64,000 nucleotides of DNA from Acidobacteriota bacterium (GCA_028749115.1 JAQURD010000003.1:124001-188000), one strand, 5' to 3'. Positions 1-8,877 are shown, counted from the first letter of the stretch. Numbers and translations are program-made. The notes: generated from the sequence alone by a model not told the origin.

Positions 1-165
1 CGGGGAGCTTATCCAGATCAGGACCGTATCAGTGTCAATTTAATGGCGGGCTGGAATAAGGTTTTAATTAAAGTACTACAGGGTAGTGGCGGATGGGGGT
101 TTTACCTGAGGATACCTGACCCCGGAGGCGAATATCGCTGGAGTGCTAAGTCAGCAGCTAAATGA
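1..165 (+). CDS. C-terminal fragment of a secreted, probably carbohydrate-related protein
   Basis: An open frame runs from the first base of the window to a TGA at 163-165 and gives 54 residues; the gene's start lies outside the window. The visible end contains a segment reading AGWNKVLIKVLQGSGGWGFY followed by LRIPDPGG. This resembles the last beta-strands of beta-sandwich (PA14/galactose-binding-like) domains that close many glycoside hydrolases and other secreted proteins. The family link comes from memory of such endings. The specific enzyme cannot be told from this fragment. A possible terminator follows at 212-236. Confidence 0.55.
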   Translation, partial: RGAYPDQDRISVNLMAGWNKVLIKVLQGSGGWGFYLRIPDPGGEYRWSAKSAAK

Positions 166-211
166 ATATAATTTCAGAGTGGATTCCTGACCCATCTTAG
201 ACCTGTTTTGT

Positions 212-236
212 AGCCAGACGATTCGGGCTCTTTTTT
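212..236 (+). terminator. Possible Rho-independent terminator after the partial gene
   Basis: A short stem AGCC/GGCT with about a 10-base loop is followed by six T residues at 231-236 on the plus strand. The position, 47 bases after the stop at 165, fits termination of the partial upstream gene. The stem is only four pairs, so this is weak. The T-run overlaps the 3' end of the convergent decarboxylase gene. Confidence 0.35.
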
Positions 237-1647
237 ACTGTTTTAATATTTCCTCAGTTTTGGTTCTAATTATCTCCAGAGCCAGCCGGACATGCCTTTC
301 CTCTGTCGTTCTCTGGCCGACAACTAACCTGATAGCAAATTTCCCCTTAAGGGTGGTATGGGTCATAAAGACTTTTCCGGTGGAGTTAATAGCCTGAAGC
401 AACTCCCGGTTGAATACATTTAGTTCCTCCTCTGGGCGACCATCATTTAAACGAAAACAAACCAGACTGAAATAAACCGGGGCTAAAATCTCAAATCTTT
501 TATCCTTTGCCAGTTCGTCTCTGAAAATTTCCGCCAGATGAATGTGTTTGCGAATAATTTTTCTTATTCCTTCCACCCCATATGACCTTAAAACAAACCA
601 TAATTTCAGGGAGCGAAAGCGGCGGCCAAGCTGAATTCCCCAGTCACGAAAGTTTTTAACCTCCGTATCCACTCCTGTTTTTAGATATTCTGGATGAATT
701 TCAAAAGTTCTGGTCAAAATTTCAGGATGACGGATAAAAAAAGCTGAACAATCAAAATTAGTCAGCATCCATTTATGCGGATTAAAAACCAGCGAATCAG
801 CATATTCAACTCCCTCCAGAGCCCAGCGCTTCTCCGGCAGGATAGCTGCTGTCCCGGCGTAAGCGGCATCAATATGAAGCCAGATTTTATGTTCGGACGC
901 CAGCTCACCAATGGCTTTCAGCGGATCAACCGCACCGGATGAAGTTGTTCCTACCGTAGCTACGATCGCTGCTGGCTTAAAACCAGCTTTCAGGTCAGTC
1001 CGGATGGCCTTTTCCAGTTCTCCCGGAATCATGGCATATTCATCATCGGTTGCAATATGAACCAGATTCTTACGGCCATAACCAGCTATTTTTACATTCT
1101 TTTCAACGCTCGAATGGGCTTCCTGCGAGGCATAAATCCTCAAAATCCGGGGAAAACCTGCCTCATTGGTAGCAAAATCGGTAGCTTTCTCCCGGGCAGC
1201 CAGCAGGGCACAAAGGGTGGCTGTCGAGGCTGTATCCTGAATAACACCAGCAAAATCCTCTGGCAGGCCTATCATCTGACGAAGCCAGTCCATGACTACT
1301 TCTTCCAGTTCAGTCGCCGAAGGTGAGGTCTCCCAGATCATACCTTGAGTGCCCAGCCCGGCTGAGAGTAATTCTCCCAGAATAGAAGCAGGGCTATTAT
1401 TCGATGGGAAATAGGCAAACCAGCCAGGATGTTGCCAGTGTGTCATTCCGGGAAGAATAATATGATTAAAATCCTTCAGGATATTATCCATCCCCTCAGG
1501 CTGAGATGGAGGGGAAACAGGCAGTTGATCCTTGATTTCGCCTGGTCTGACCGTTGATTTCACCGGGTATTTTTCAGCTTCTTCCAGATAATCGGCCACC
1601 CAATCTATCAGTTGATAACCGTATTTCTTGAAATCTTCTTTTTTCAT
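235..1647 (-). CDS. PLP-dependent aromatic-L-amino-acid (group II) decarboxylase
   Basis: A 470-residue enzyme of the pyridoxal-phosphate group II decarboxylase family (AADC, tyrosine/tryptophan decarboxylase type), which removes CO2 from an aromatic amino acid to give the amine. Visible landmarks, numbered from the chosen start: HPGWFAYFP near 73-81, His178 in the QEAHSS segment (cofactor stacking), Asp260 in the HIDAAYAG segment, and the cofactor lysine Lys292 in NPHKW. The length matches the family. I chose the ATG at 1647 because AGGAG lies 8 bases upstream; an ATG two codons earlier (1653) has only 2 bases of spacing. The conserved GTASEA-like segment reads DTASTA here, a small departure from the usual text. 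It stands alone with no transporter beside it, so the substrate (Tyr, Trp, Phe or Dopa) cannot be assigned. Confidence 0.9.
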   Translation of the reverse strand: MKKEDFKKYGYQLIDWVADYLEEAEKYPVKSTVRPGEIKDQLPVSPPSQPEGMDNILKDFNHIILPGMTHWQHPGWFAYFPSNNSPASILGELLSAGLGTQGMIWETSPSATELEEVVMDWLRQMIGLPEDFAGVIQDTASTATLCALLAAREKATDFATNEAGFPRILRIYASQEAHSSVEKNVKIAGYGRKNLVHIATDDEYAMIPGELEKAIRTDLKAGFKPAAIVATVGTTSSGAVDPLKAIGELASEHKIWLHIDAAYAGTAAILPEKRWALEGVEYADSLVFNPHKWMLTNFDCSAFFIRHPEILTRTFEIHPEYLKTGVDTEVKNFRDWGIQLGRRFRSLKLWFVLRSYGVEGIRKIIRKHIHLAEIFRDELAKDKRFEILAPVYFSLVCFRLNDGRPEEELNVFNRELLQAINSTGKVFMTHTTLKGKFAIRLVVGQRTTEERHVRLALEIIRTKTEEILKQ

Positions 1648-1854
1648 AGTCATTTCTCCTTTTTTGGGTCTTAGCAAGGAGGTTTTGCCCTCCGGACTTG
1701 CCTTTTTAACCCAGCAGATACTATTTTATTATCTTTTACCACCTATTTTAAAGTCTTTAAGACATAAAACTGGTTGTTTTTGAGCTTTTTCTGGCTTAAA
1801 ACAGCCATTTTTAATTAATTGTCTGGTGTCTTAAAGAAACATTACTCTTTTTTC

Positions 1855-1883
1855 TTGATCTTTATAAAGATGTATGATATAAT
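1855..1883 (+). promoter_or_regulatory. Sigma-70-type promoter
   Basis: TTGATC at 1855-1860 and TATAAT at 1878-1883 are separated by exactly 17 bases on the plus strand. This is a near-consensus housekeeping promoter. Transcription would begin near 1890. No protein gene starts close downstream; the first plus-strand gene starts at 2453 and a terminator intervenes at 2097-2127. A second TATAAT at 1910-1915 has no good -35 box at the right distance. Confidence 0.55.
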
Positions 1884-1990
1884 ATTTAAGTTGTTGAGAT
1901 GGGAAACGATATAATATTGTAAAGCTTTTTCGGCCTTCATCTTCAGTTTAAGGCTGCCGTTATCCAACTGCAACTAAAATGCCTGCCTGA

Positions 1991-2012
1991 TTGTTCTCAT
2001 TCTTGAGAACAA
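1991..2012. repeat. 9-bp inverted repeat (operator or RNA hairpin)
   Basis: TTGTTCTCA and TGAGAACAA are perfect complements separated by four bases. The element could be a protein-binding palindrome or a hairpin inside the candidate small RNA. Nothing in the sequence decides between these. Confidence 0.5.
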
Positions 2013-2096
2013 AAGATGAGAAAATATAAGATAGATGCCAAATTATCGCCCGTAAAATCCTCCTTTCTATAACCTCCTCCCAAGTCCTTCACCCTG

Positions 2097-2127
2097 AGCC
2101 CTGCTTCTTCCCGGGCAGGGCTTTTTT
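2097..2127 (+). terminator. Rho-independent terminator
   Basis: AGCCCTGC (2097-2104) pairs perfectly with GCAGGGCT (2115-2122) and runs directly into a T-tract on the plus strand. No protein gene upstream on this strand needs it: the partial gene ended at 165. It therefore points to a separate short transcript, or to an attenuated leader. Confidence 0.8.
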
Positions 2128-2210
2128 ATTTTAATCCGAAAACGATTTATTTCTCTTAAAAAAAGATGGCCTAATTCTATTGACTATTCCCATTGATGAG
2201 TTAGAATTGT

Positions 2211-2378
2211 AGCTTCAGTGTTATGGGTTTGAAAGACAGGGAAGTCCGTTTGAGGCGGACACAGCCCCCGCTACTGTAATCGGCGACAAATCCCCGAACA
2301 CGCCACTGCCCCTCGGGGCGGGAAGGCCGGGGAAGAGGATGACCCGAGAGTCAGGATACCTGCTTTAAACCCGGCAGC
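2211..2378 (+). promoter_or_regulatory. Cobalamin (B12) riboswitch
   Basis: The leader shows the hallmark cobalamin aptamer elements in order: GGGAAGTCCG near 2239, ACAGCCCCCGCTACTGTAAT ending at 2280, a GGGAAGGCCGG segment near 2320-2331, and the B12 box AGTCAGGATACCTGC at 2349-2363. It lies directly in front of a BtuB-like TonB-dependent receptor on the same strand. The known role of this class is to shut off expression when adenosylcobalamin or related cobamides are plentiful. A perfect 11-bp hairpin follows at 2381-2407. Confidence 0.95.
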
Positions 2379-2380
2379 CT

Positions 2381-2407
2381 TTTCTATCTTCGGGTGGAAG
2401 ATAGAAA
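2381..2407 (+). promoter_or_regulatory. 11-bp hairpin, possible riboswitch expression platform
   Basis: TTTCTATCTTC (2381-2391) and GAAGATAGAAA (2397-2407) pair perfectly around a five-base loop, just after the B12 aptamer and 45 bases before the receptor start codon. No T-run follows, so it is not a standard terminator. It may control translation or act as an anti-structure. Its mechanism is inferred from position only. Confidence 0.5.
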
Positions 2408-2452
2408 GTGGCCTGTCCAGAAATTTCTCAAGCGGGGGGAAAGGAGTTTTTC

Positions 2453-4387
2453 ATGAAAAAATACCTTCCTACCCTTTTGCTTTTTTGCCTGCTTCCCACT
2501 ACTATTTCCATCCTGTTAGCCGATGAAGAGAAACAGCAGGAAAAAATCCATCATGAAATTGTGGTTACCGCTACCCGCCTGGAAACTCCGGCCAATAATG
2601 TGGCCCAGGCGATGACCGTTATCAGAGTGGAGTCATTAACTCCGGCCAATCTGGCTCAGGCTCAAAATCTTTTTGCCCGGGTACCTGGAATCTTTTTTGT
2701 GCAAACAGGCTTGACAGGTGGAACCGGATCAGTTTTTATCCGTGGGGCAAACTCGGAGCATACTTTATTTATGCTGGATGGATTTGAACTGAATGACCCG
2801 ATTTCTCCAGCCCGTTCCTTTAATTTCAATCTATTTAACCTGGCCCTCATTGATCGAATAGAAGTCCTTCGCGGGCCTCAGAGCAGTCTTTACGGCTCAG
2901 ATGCCCTGGCTGGTGTAATCAATCTCCTTTCGGCTAAACCAGAAAAAAGCCAGCTTGAACTTTCAGGCCTCTTTGGCTCTTATCAGACCTTTCAGGGGAA
3001 CCTCCGTCTGGCCCAGGTCAAAAAAAATCTGTTCTACTTATTGGAATTCAATTCAGACGATACAGCCGGGATCTCCCAGGCCAGTACAGCTTATCCTGGA
3101 AACCGCGAAGCAGACGGCTACACTCAGCAGAGTTTGGCCATCAAATTAAAATATCAGCCCGGAGATAATTTCAATTTTTCCTGGCAGACCAGAGCACTGA
3201 CCGGGCGAGCAGAACTCGACAGCTTTGGCGGACCAGGCGGGGACGATCCCAATTCTGTTCAAAAATCAACTTTTTTCTTTAATCGCCTGGAGCTGGACGG
3301 TTTTTTCTTCAATCACCGCTGGGAACAAAAATTAGTTCTTGGATTCCACACTGGGCGCCGCCAGAATGATAATCCCGCTGATGAAGTCCATCCTGAAATA
3401 GAGACAGCCCGTTATAAAAGCCAGCTTTTTAAACTCGACTGGCAAAATAATCTTTATCTGACATCCAGGCAACTAGTGATTTTTGGTTTTGAAGGCAAGC
3501 TTGAACAAGGTAGCTCGAATTATTCCTATTTAAGTTCCTGGGGAAATTACGAGAGCGACTTTCCGCGTAAAAATGCCTCCTTAGCCAGCTTTTATTTACA
3601 GGATCAATGGAAGCCCTGGCCACAGTTATCACTGACTTCAGGTCTCCGCTTTGATCATCACCAGGACTTTGGCCCGGCAGTAACTTTTAGATTAGCCGCT
3701 AATTTTGACTGGACAGAGCAAGAGGCCAGACTCAAATTCACCCTGGGCACAGGTTTTAAAGCTCCGTCTCTTTATGAGCTTTATGCCCCGGCTGATAATT
3801 TCGGTCCTATCGGTAATATTTCGCTCAAGCCGGAAAAAACCCTTGGCTGGGAAGCTGGAATAGAAAAGAACCTATTTAGAATTTTAACCCTTTCTTTAAC
3901 TTACTTTAAAACCAGTTATCAGAACTTAATTCAATTCTATTATGGCACAGGTTATGAAAATATTGGCCGGGCACGCAACCGGGGAATAGAATTTTCACTG
4001 AAGACAACCTTCGCCAAAGGCCTTGACCTCGCTGCCTGCTGGACCCATCTTCAAGCCAGGGATATTGACAATAAGACTGACCTCCTTCGACGGCCACAGG
4101 ATACATTTTACATTAATCTGAATTTTTCCAGGAGGGTCATTAGAGTTAGCTCTGAATTATATTACTTAGGCAAAAGATACGATCTCGATTATTCCTCTTA
4201 TCCTAATCAGCAGGTTAGCCTGAAGCCGGCTTGTTTGATAAATTTTTTGGTAACTTGCGATCTTAAGTCCCCCCTAAGCTTTTTCCTCCGGGCAGATAAC
4301 CTTCTTGGAACCCGCTATGAAATGGTCTATGGCTATGGCTCCCCCGGGACTACAATTTCGACTGGATTTAGATTAAAATTGTTTTAG
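2453..4387 (+). CDS. TonB-dependent outer-membrane receptor, BtuB-like (cobamide uptake)
   Basis: A 644-residue TonB-dependent receptor that would import cobalamin or a related corrinoid across the outer membrane with energy from TonB-ExbBD. It has an N-terminal signal peptide (about residues 1-24, ending ISILLA), a TonB-box-like EIVVTATR near residues 35-42, a plug domain with VFIRGANSEHTLFMLDG and EVLRGPQSSLYGSDALAGVI, and a long beta-barrel ending in phenylalanine (RLKLF). The start at 2453 is preceded by AAGGAG with 6-base spacing; an upstream GTG at 2408 would bury the signal peptide. The B12 riboswitch in front supports the cobamide role. No btuCDF transport genes lie in the window. Confidence 0.92.
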   Translation: MKKYLPTLLLFCLLPTTISILLADEEKQQEKIHHEIVVTATRLETPANNVAQAMTVIRVESLTPANLAQAQNLFARVPGIFFVQTGLTGGTGSVFIRGANSEHTLFMLDGFELNDPISPARSFNFNLFNLALIDRIEVLRGPQSSLYGSDALAGVINLLSAKPEKSQLELSGLFGSYQTFQGNLRLAQVKKNLFYLLEFNSDDTAGISQASTAYPGNREADGYTQQSLAIKLKYQPGDNFNFSWQTRALTGRAELDSFGGPGGDDPNSVQKSTFFFNRLELDGFFFNHRWEQKLVLGFHTGRRQNDNPADEVHPEIETARYKSQLFKLDWQNNLYLTSRQLVIFGFEGKLEQGSSNYSYLSSWGNYESDFPRKNASLASFYLQDQWKPWPQLSLTSGLRFDHHQDFGPAVTFRLAANFDWTEQEARLKFTLGTGFKAPSLYELYAPADNFGPIGNISLKPEKTLGWEAGIEKNLFRILTLSLTYFKTSYQNLIQFYYGTGYENIGRARNRGIEFSLKTTFAKGLDLAACWTHLQARDIDNKTDLLRRPQDTFYINLNFSRRVIRVSSELYYLGKRYDLDYSSYPNQQVSLKPACLINFLVTCDLKSPLSFFLRADNLLGTRYEMVYGYGSPGTTISTGFRLKLF

Positions 4388-4466
4388 TCTTTTTGCCTTT
4401 TTAGCCACCTGGCCTGAAGAAGAAAAATCGATAAGCAATTAGATTTAAAAGAGCTGGAGCCAGAGG

Positions 4467-7154
4467 ATGGAAGAGCTTGAAACCCTTGATAAAATCTTTA
4501 AGCCTCAGCGGATAGCTCTGGCTGGTATCAGTCCGAATCCTAAAAGTGTCAGTGGAAAGATTCTTTCGAATCTAATTACCGGTGGTTATCGAGGCGTGGT
4601 CTATCCGGTTAATCCGGCAGTGGAAGCTGTCATGGGAATACCATGTTTTTCAAATATAAAAAGTCTGCCCAAAACCCCGGATCTAGCTGTGATTGCTGCC
4701 CCGGCACCTCAGGTACCGGCCCTGGTTAAAGAATGCGGCGAGGCCGGCATTCTCGGTATTATTATTATTTCTGCCGGCTTCCGGGAAACAGGCAAGGAGG
4801 GCCGGGCACTGGAAGGAGAAATTCTTTCTTATAAAAAGAACTATCCTGGTATGCGCCTTCTCGGGCCAAATTGTTTAGGAATAATTTCTCCTGACTTTCA
4901 ACTTAATGCCAGCTTTGCTGCCGCCATGCCACTCAAAGGTCACATCGCTTTTATCTCTCAATCAGGAGCTCTCTGCACTTCTATTCTTGACTGGTCACTG
5001 AGAGAAAAAATTGGTTTCTCCTATTTTGTCTCGATAGGCAATGCTATTGATATCGACTTTCGTGATCTTATTGACTACTTTGGAGAAGATGAAAACACCA
5101 AATCCATTCTTCTCTATATTGAATCTATTGCCAAGCCAAAAAGTTTCATGTCGGCGGCCAGAGCCACGGCCAGAACAAAACCGCTGGTGGCTTATAAGGC
5201 CGGGCGTTTTCCTCAATCAGCCAGAGCTGCTACTTCTCACACTGGCGCCCTGGCTTCAGAAGATGCTATCTATGATGCAGCCTTTAAAAGAGTTGGGATG
5301 GCCAGAGTGTTTGAAATCGGCGAGATGTTTGATGTAGCTGAACTTATTGGCCGGCAAAAAATTCCCAGGGGGCCAAAGCTGGCCATCGTTACCAATGCCG
5401 GTGGCCCCGGCGTTATGGCTTCAGACGCCCTGATTGAAGCTGGTGGTGAACTGGCTGAACTAAGTCCGGAGATTATAGAGAATCTAAACCAGATTCTTCC
5501 ACCAGCCTGGTCTCATGGTAACCCGGTAGATGTTCTGGGCGATGCCAGATCAAAGACTGTGGCTAAGGCCGTCAGGGCTGTCCTGGACAGCCAGCAGGTT
5601 GATGCGGTGTTACTTATTGTCACTCCACAAGCCATGACCAACCCGGTAGGTATTGCCAAAGAATTGATACCAGTAGCGGCTGAAAGCCAGAAACCGGTGC
5701 TGGCTGCTTTTCTGGGTGGGCCGGCTATGGATCAGGCCGTCGGATTACTCAATGAGGCCAGTATCCCGACTTATGAAACGCCCGAGCAGGCCGTTCAGGC
5801 TTTTATGATTCTGGTCAATTACGCCCGCAATCTTGAAAACCTGTATGAAACTCCGAGACAGATTTCTGTTGAATTTCCGGTCGAAAGAGAAAAGATTCGC
5901 CAGGAAATCCTCCCCTTATTAACTCAGGGACCTGATATTCTGGATGAGTCAACCTCCAAAAAAATTCTTAAGGCCTACGGATTGGAGACAACTCTACCCC
6001 AGCTAGTCCGGACCAAGGAAGAAGCGGTCAAAATAAGCCAGGAAATTGGTTTCCCGGTGGTTTTAAAAATTCACTCTCCCCATATTACCCATAAAAGCGA
6101 TGTGGGTGGAGTGGCCCTTGATCTGGAAGATGCTCACATGGTTGAAACCGCCTTTGAACGTCTCCTTTTTACTGTCAAAGAGAGGGCTCCAGAGGCGAGG
6201 ATAGAAGGTGTTACCATACAAAAGATGATTAAAAGTCAGCCGGCAGTGGAAATGATTCTGGGCAGCAAAAAAGACGAAACTTTCGGGGCGGTCATTATGG
6301 TTGGTTCGGGTGGAATAGCAGCCGAGGTTCTGGGTGATCGCTCTCTGTGTTTTCCGCCTTTAAATGAAAGGTTGGCCAGGCGGGCTCTAGAAGAGCTTAA
6401 AACCTGGCCTCTACTTAAAGGCTACCGCGGTCAGCCTCCAGTTAATCTGGATAAACTAATTGAAACCATTATCAGGTTTTCTTATTTAGTAGCCGATTAT
6501 CCAGAAATAAAGGAGATTGATATCAACCCGCTGCTGGTCAGCCCGGCGGAAGTCATTGCTCTTGATGCCCGGATTATAGTGGATAGGACAATTTCGCCGG
6601 AGAAAGCGAAACGTTACCAGCATCTGGTTTTAAGGCCGTATCCGGAAGAATTTATCCGCAAAGTCAAAATGAGAGACGGCACAGAAATTACCCTGAGACC
6701 AATCCGGCCTGAAGACGAACCAGCCTGGATGGAACTGCTGGGGAGTTGCTCGCAAGAAACAATTTATTCCCGTTTCCGTTATTTCTTTTTCTGGCAGTCG
6801 CATGAGGTGGCCTCAAGACATTGCTACATAGATTATGACCGGGAAATGGCCATTGTGGCTGAGCTACAGGAAGGAAATAAGCGCCGCCTGCTGGGGATAG
6901 GACGTCTGACTGCCGATCCCAGCCGGTCGGTGGCCGAATATGCTGTGCTTGTTCAGGATGACTGGCAGAACAAAGGACTGGGGGGACTGCTAACCGACTA
7001 CTGCACGGAAATTGCCCGGGCCTGGGGTGTAAAAAAGATTGTAGCCTACACGACGACCGATAATCCGCGGATGATAGCTGTTTTTAAAAGGCGCAATTTT
7101 GACATCCGCCCTGACCCGGTCTCCAGCCTGGTTGAGATCCAGAAGAATCTATAG
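4467..7154 (+). CDS. Fused ADP-forming acetyl-CoA synthetase / GNAT acetyltransferase (Pat/Acd type)
   Basis: An 895-residue protein with four parts: a CoA-binding Rossmann domain (about 5-135), a succinyl-CoA-ligase-like domain (about 150-460), an ATP-grasp domain (about 490-700) and a C-terminal GNAT domain (about 730-895) with the acetyl-CoA loop QNKGLG. This layout is shared by ADP-forming acyl-CoA synthetases and by Pat/PatZ protein lysine acetyltransferases. In the text SHTGALASEDA the phospho-carrier His258 is present; in Pat-type regulators this residue is often lost. The synthetase may therefore be active, making ATP from acetyl-CoA or another acyl-CoA. GGAG sits 7 bases before the ATG. 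The gene is monocistronic as far as visible. Whether it is an energy enzyme, a protein acetyltransferase or both cannot be decided here. Confidence 0.85.
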   Translation: MEELETLDKIFKPQRIALAGISPNPKSVSGKILSNLITGGYRGVVYPVNPAVEAVMGIPCFSNIKSLPKTPDLAVIAAPAPQVPALVKECGEAGILGIIIISAGFRETGKEGRALEGEILSYKKNYPGMRLLGPNCLGIISPDFQLNASFAAAMPLKGHIAFISQSGALCTSILDWSLREKIGFSYFVSIGNAIDIDFRDLIDYFGEDENTKSILLYIESIAKPKSFMSAARATARTKPLVAYKAGRFPQSARAATSHTGALASEDAIYDAAFKRVGMARVFEIGEMFDVAELIGRQKIPRGPKLAIVTNAGGPGVMASDALIEAGGELAELSPEIIENLNQILPPAWSHGNPVDVLGDARSKTVAKAVRAVLDSQQVDAVLLIVTPQAMTNPVGIAKELIPVAAESQKPVLAAFLGGPAMDQAVGLLNEASIPTYETPEQAVQAFMILVNYARNLENLYETPRQISVEFPVEREKIRQEILPLLTQGPDILDESTSKKILKAYGLETTLPQLVRTKEEAVKISQEIGFPVVLKIHSPHITHKSDVGGVALDLEDAHMVETAFERLLFTVKERAPEARIEGVTIQKMIKSQPAVEMILGSKKDETFGAVIMVGSGGIAAEVLGDRSLCFPPLNERLARRALEELKTWPLLKGYRGQPPVNLDKLIETIIRFSYLVADYPEIKEIDINPLLVSPAEVIALDARIIVDRTISPEKAKRYQHLVLRPYPEEFIRKVKMRDGTEITLRPIRPEDEPAWMELLGSCSQETIYSRFRYFFFWQSHEVASRHCYIDYDREMAIVAELQEGNKRRLLGIGRLTADPSRSVAEYAVLVQDDWQNKGLGGLLTDYCTEIARAWGVKKIVAYTTTDNPRMIAVFKRRNFDIRPDPVSSLVEIQKNL

Positions 7155-7288
7155 TTTTCTGTTTTTTAACACAGGAATTCTCGCTCTGGTTTTAAATTCG
7201 TGAATTTGCTGGAGCCCTGGAGCCATTAGAATAAGAACTCTATCAGGATTAGACTGAATCCAATTTATTTGTTATAAATAGCTTCATT

Positions 7289-8554
7289 ATGAAAAGCAAA
7301 AATAGTAATAAAAACACTTACTGGTCTTCATCTGTCTTTCTTTTAGCTTTTTTCTTCATTTCTTTCTGGACTTTTGATCTGAAGGCCGAAGAAAAGGAAA
7401 AAATTTCCCTGACTTTTAGCGGGTATATCAAAACCGATGTCATTTATGATACCAGGCAGACTATCAGTCTGAGGGAAGGGCATTTTCTGCTCTACCCTCA
7501 GGACAGGCAGCTTGATCCTGCTGGCAATGATCTCAACGCCAAAGATACTTTTCATATTCTACCGATTCAAACCAGGCTGGCTCTAAAGATCAACGGCCCG
7601 CGGGCCCTGGGGGCTAAAACTTCAGGTTATATCGAAGCTGAATTTTTCGGGATGTCTGATGCTGATATCAATGGCTTCAGGCTCAGGCATGCCTATCTTA
7701 AATTAAACTGGAAGAAGGCGGAACTACTGGTCGGTCAATTCTGGCATCCGATGTTTATCAGCGACAGCTATCCTGAGGTAGTTTCTTTTAATACCGGCGC
7801 CCCTTTCGAACCATTTTCCAGAGCACCACAAATCTGTTTTACCTGGAGACCAGAACCAGCATTATCTTTCTCTCTAACCGCTCTGGCCCAGAGAGATTTC
7901 GCCTCGACCGGACCAGCCGGCGTCAGCACTTCTTATTTCAGGAATGCCGCCTGCCCCGAATTTGACTTTAAAGCAGCTTATAGCCAGAAGAACTTCCTGT
8001 CTGGAGTTGGAATTAATGTACTTAAAATTGTTCCGCGGCTGGTCACCGAGAACGGCTATGAGGCAAATGAATCTCTGACTTCACTGGCTGGCTATGCCTT
8101 TGGCCGGCTTAAAACGAAGCCGCTGACCATCAAATTTGAAGGCACTTACGGAGGAAATCTTCATCACCTGACCATGCTCGGCGGTTATGCTGTTTCCAGT
8201 CTGCTCGACCCCGTGACCGCCAGGAAAGATTACACTCCGCTTAATACCGCCTCGGGCTGGCTGGATATGCAGACCAATGGAGAGAAGTGGCAGCTCGGGC
8301 TTTTTTCAGGCTACACCAAAAACTTGGGAGCCAGAGGCGAGATCATCGGTCCTGTCTACAGTCGCGGGGAAACCATTGATCACCTCGTCCGGATTGCTCC
8401 ACGTTTTATTTTTAATGAGGGAAAGGTTCGCCTGGCTCAGGAGATAGAATTGACTTCTGCCGCCTACGGTCCGCTTGTGAGCCACGGCCGGGTCAACGAG
8501 CAAAGGACAGTCACCAACCTCCGTCTTCTCACCGCCATCTATTATTTCTTTTGA
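7289..8554 (+). CDS. Outer-membrane porin-like protein (DcaP-type)
   Basis: A 421-residue secreted protein. A hydrophobic signal segment (about residues 13-33, ending LKAEE) is followed by alternating beta-strand text such as SGYIKTDVIYDTR, FRLRHAYLKLNWKKAELLVG and QFWHPMF. The C-terminus is aromatic (AIYYFF), typical of outer-membrane barrels. The opening GYIKxDxIYDTR resembles DcaP-like trimeric porins, but that assignment is from pattern memory. No clear Shine-Dalgarno sequence precedes the ATG. It follows the acyl-CoA synthetase gene by 134 bases and may be transcribed separately. The substrate is unknown. Confidence 0.7.
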   Translation: MKSKNSNKNTYWSSSVFLLAFFFISFWTFDLKAEEKEKISLTFSGYIKTDVIYDTRQTISLREGHFLLYPQDRQLDPAGNDLNAKDTFHILPIQTRLALKINGPRALGAKTSGYIEAEFFGMSDADINGFRLRHAYLKLNWKKAELLVGQFWHPMFISDSYPEVVSFNTGAPFEPFSRAPQICFTWRPEPALSFSLTALAQRDFASTGPAGVSTSYFRNAACPEFDFKAAYSQKNFLSGVGINVLKIVPRLVTENGYEANESLTSLAGYAFGRLKTKPLTIKFEGTYGGNLHHLTMLGGYAVSSLLDPVTARKDYTPLNTASGWLDMQTNGEKWQLGLFSGYTKNLGARGEIIGPVYSRGETIDHLVRIAPRFIFNEGKVRLAQEIELTSAAYGPLVSHGRVNEQRTVTNLRLLTAIYYFF

Positions 8555-8877
8555 AGGTGTCTCACCACTTTATAGTAGTTATGCCGGCAACCTAAACTCA
8601 ACAAAGATTGCCAGGCATACGAAAAAAATTTATGGCCAACCAATTCATCTAAGCGATTCAATTAATCAATTATGCACCATCTCAGGATAGTGCTCACTGG
8701 TATCAACGAGCTCAGGGTTTCTTATCGTGTCTAAATTTTGTTGAAAGATGTAATATTTCTTTCAGAGAGAATCAGCAAATAGATTTATGAGTACTGCTTT
8801 GTAGATTTCTGCCTAAGCCAGATGCTTTCTGTTGTTAGAAGTTTCTTCGTGATATCAGAATTGAATGCCACCATTCG
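8555..8877. other. Gene-free interval between convergent genes
   Basis: About 320 bases lie between the porin and the convergent DUF1464 gene. An imperfect inverted repeat (ATGCCGGCAA with TTGCCAGGCAT, 8580-8620) lies just after the porin and might assist termination, though no T-run follows. A 45-codon open stretch (8653-8790) has no start codon and no recognisable family. Nothing else is seen. Confidence 0.4.

Larger units (their letters stand above)
1890..2127 (+). ncRNA. Candidate small RNA between a promoter and a strong terminator
   Basis: The interval is bounded by a 17-bp-spaced sigma-70 promoter (1855-1883) and a GC-rich terminator hairpin with a T-run (2097-2127), giving a transcript of about 240 bases. 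It contains a perfect 9-bp hairpin at 1991-2012 and no convincing reading frame; the longest ATG frames are a few codons. I do not recognise a known RNA family (not clearly 6S, tmRNA, SRP or RNase P). It could also be a decayed gene leader. Everything beyond promoter, hairpins and terminator is inference. Confidence 0.35.
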
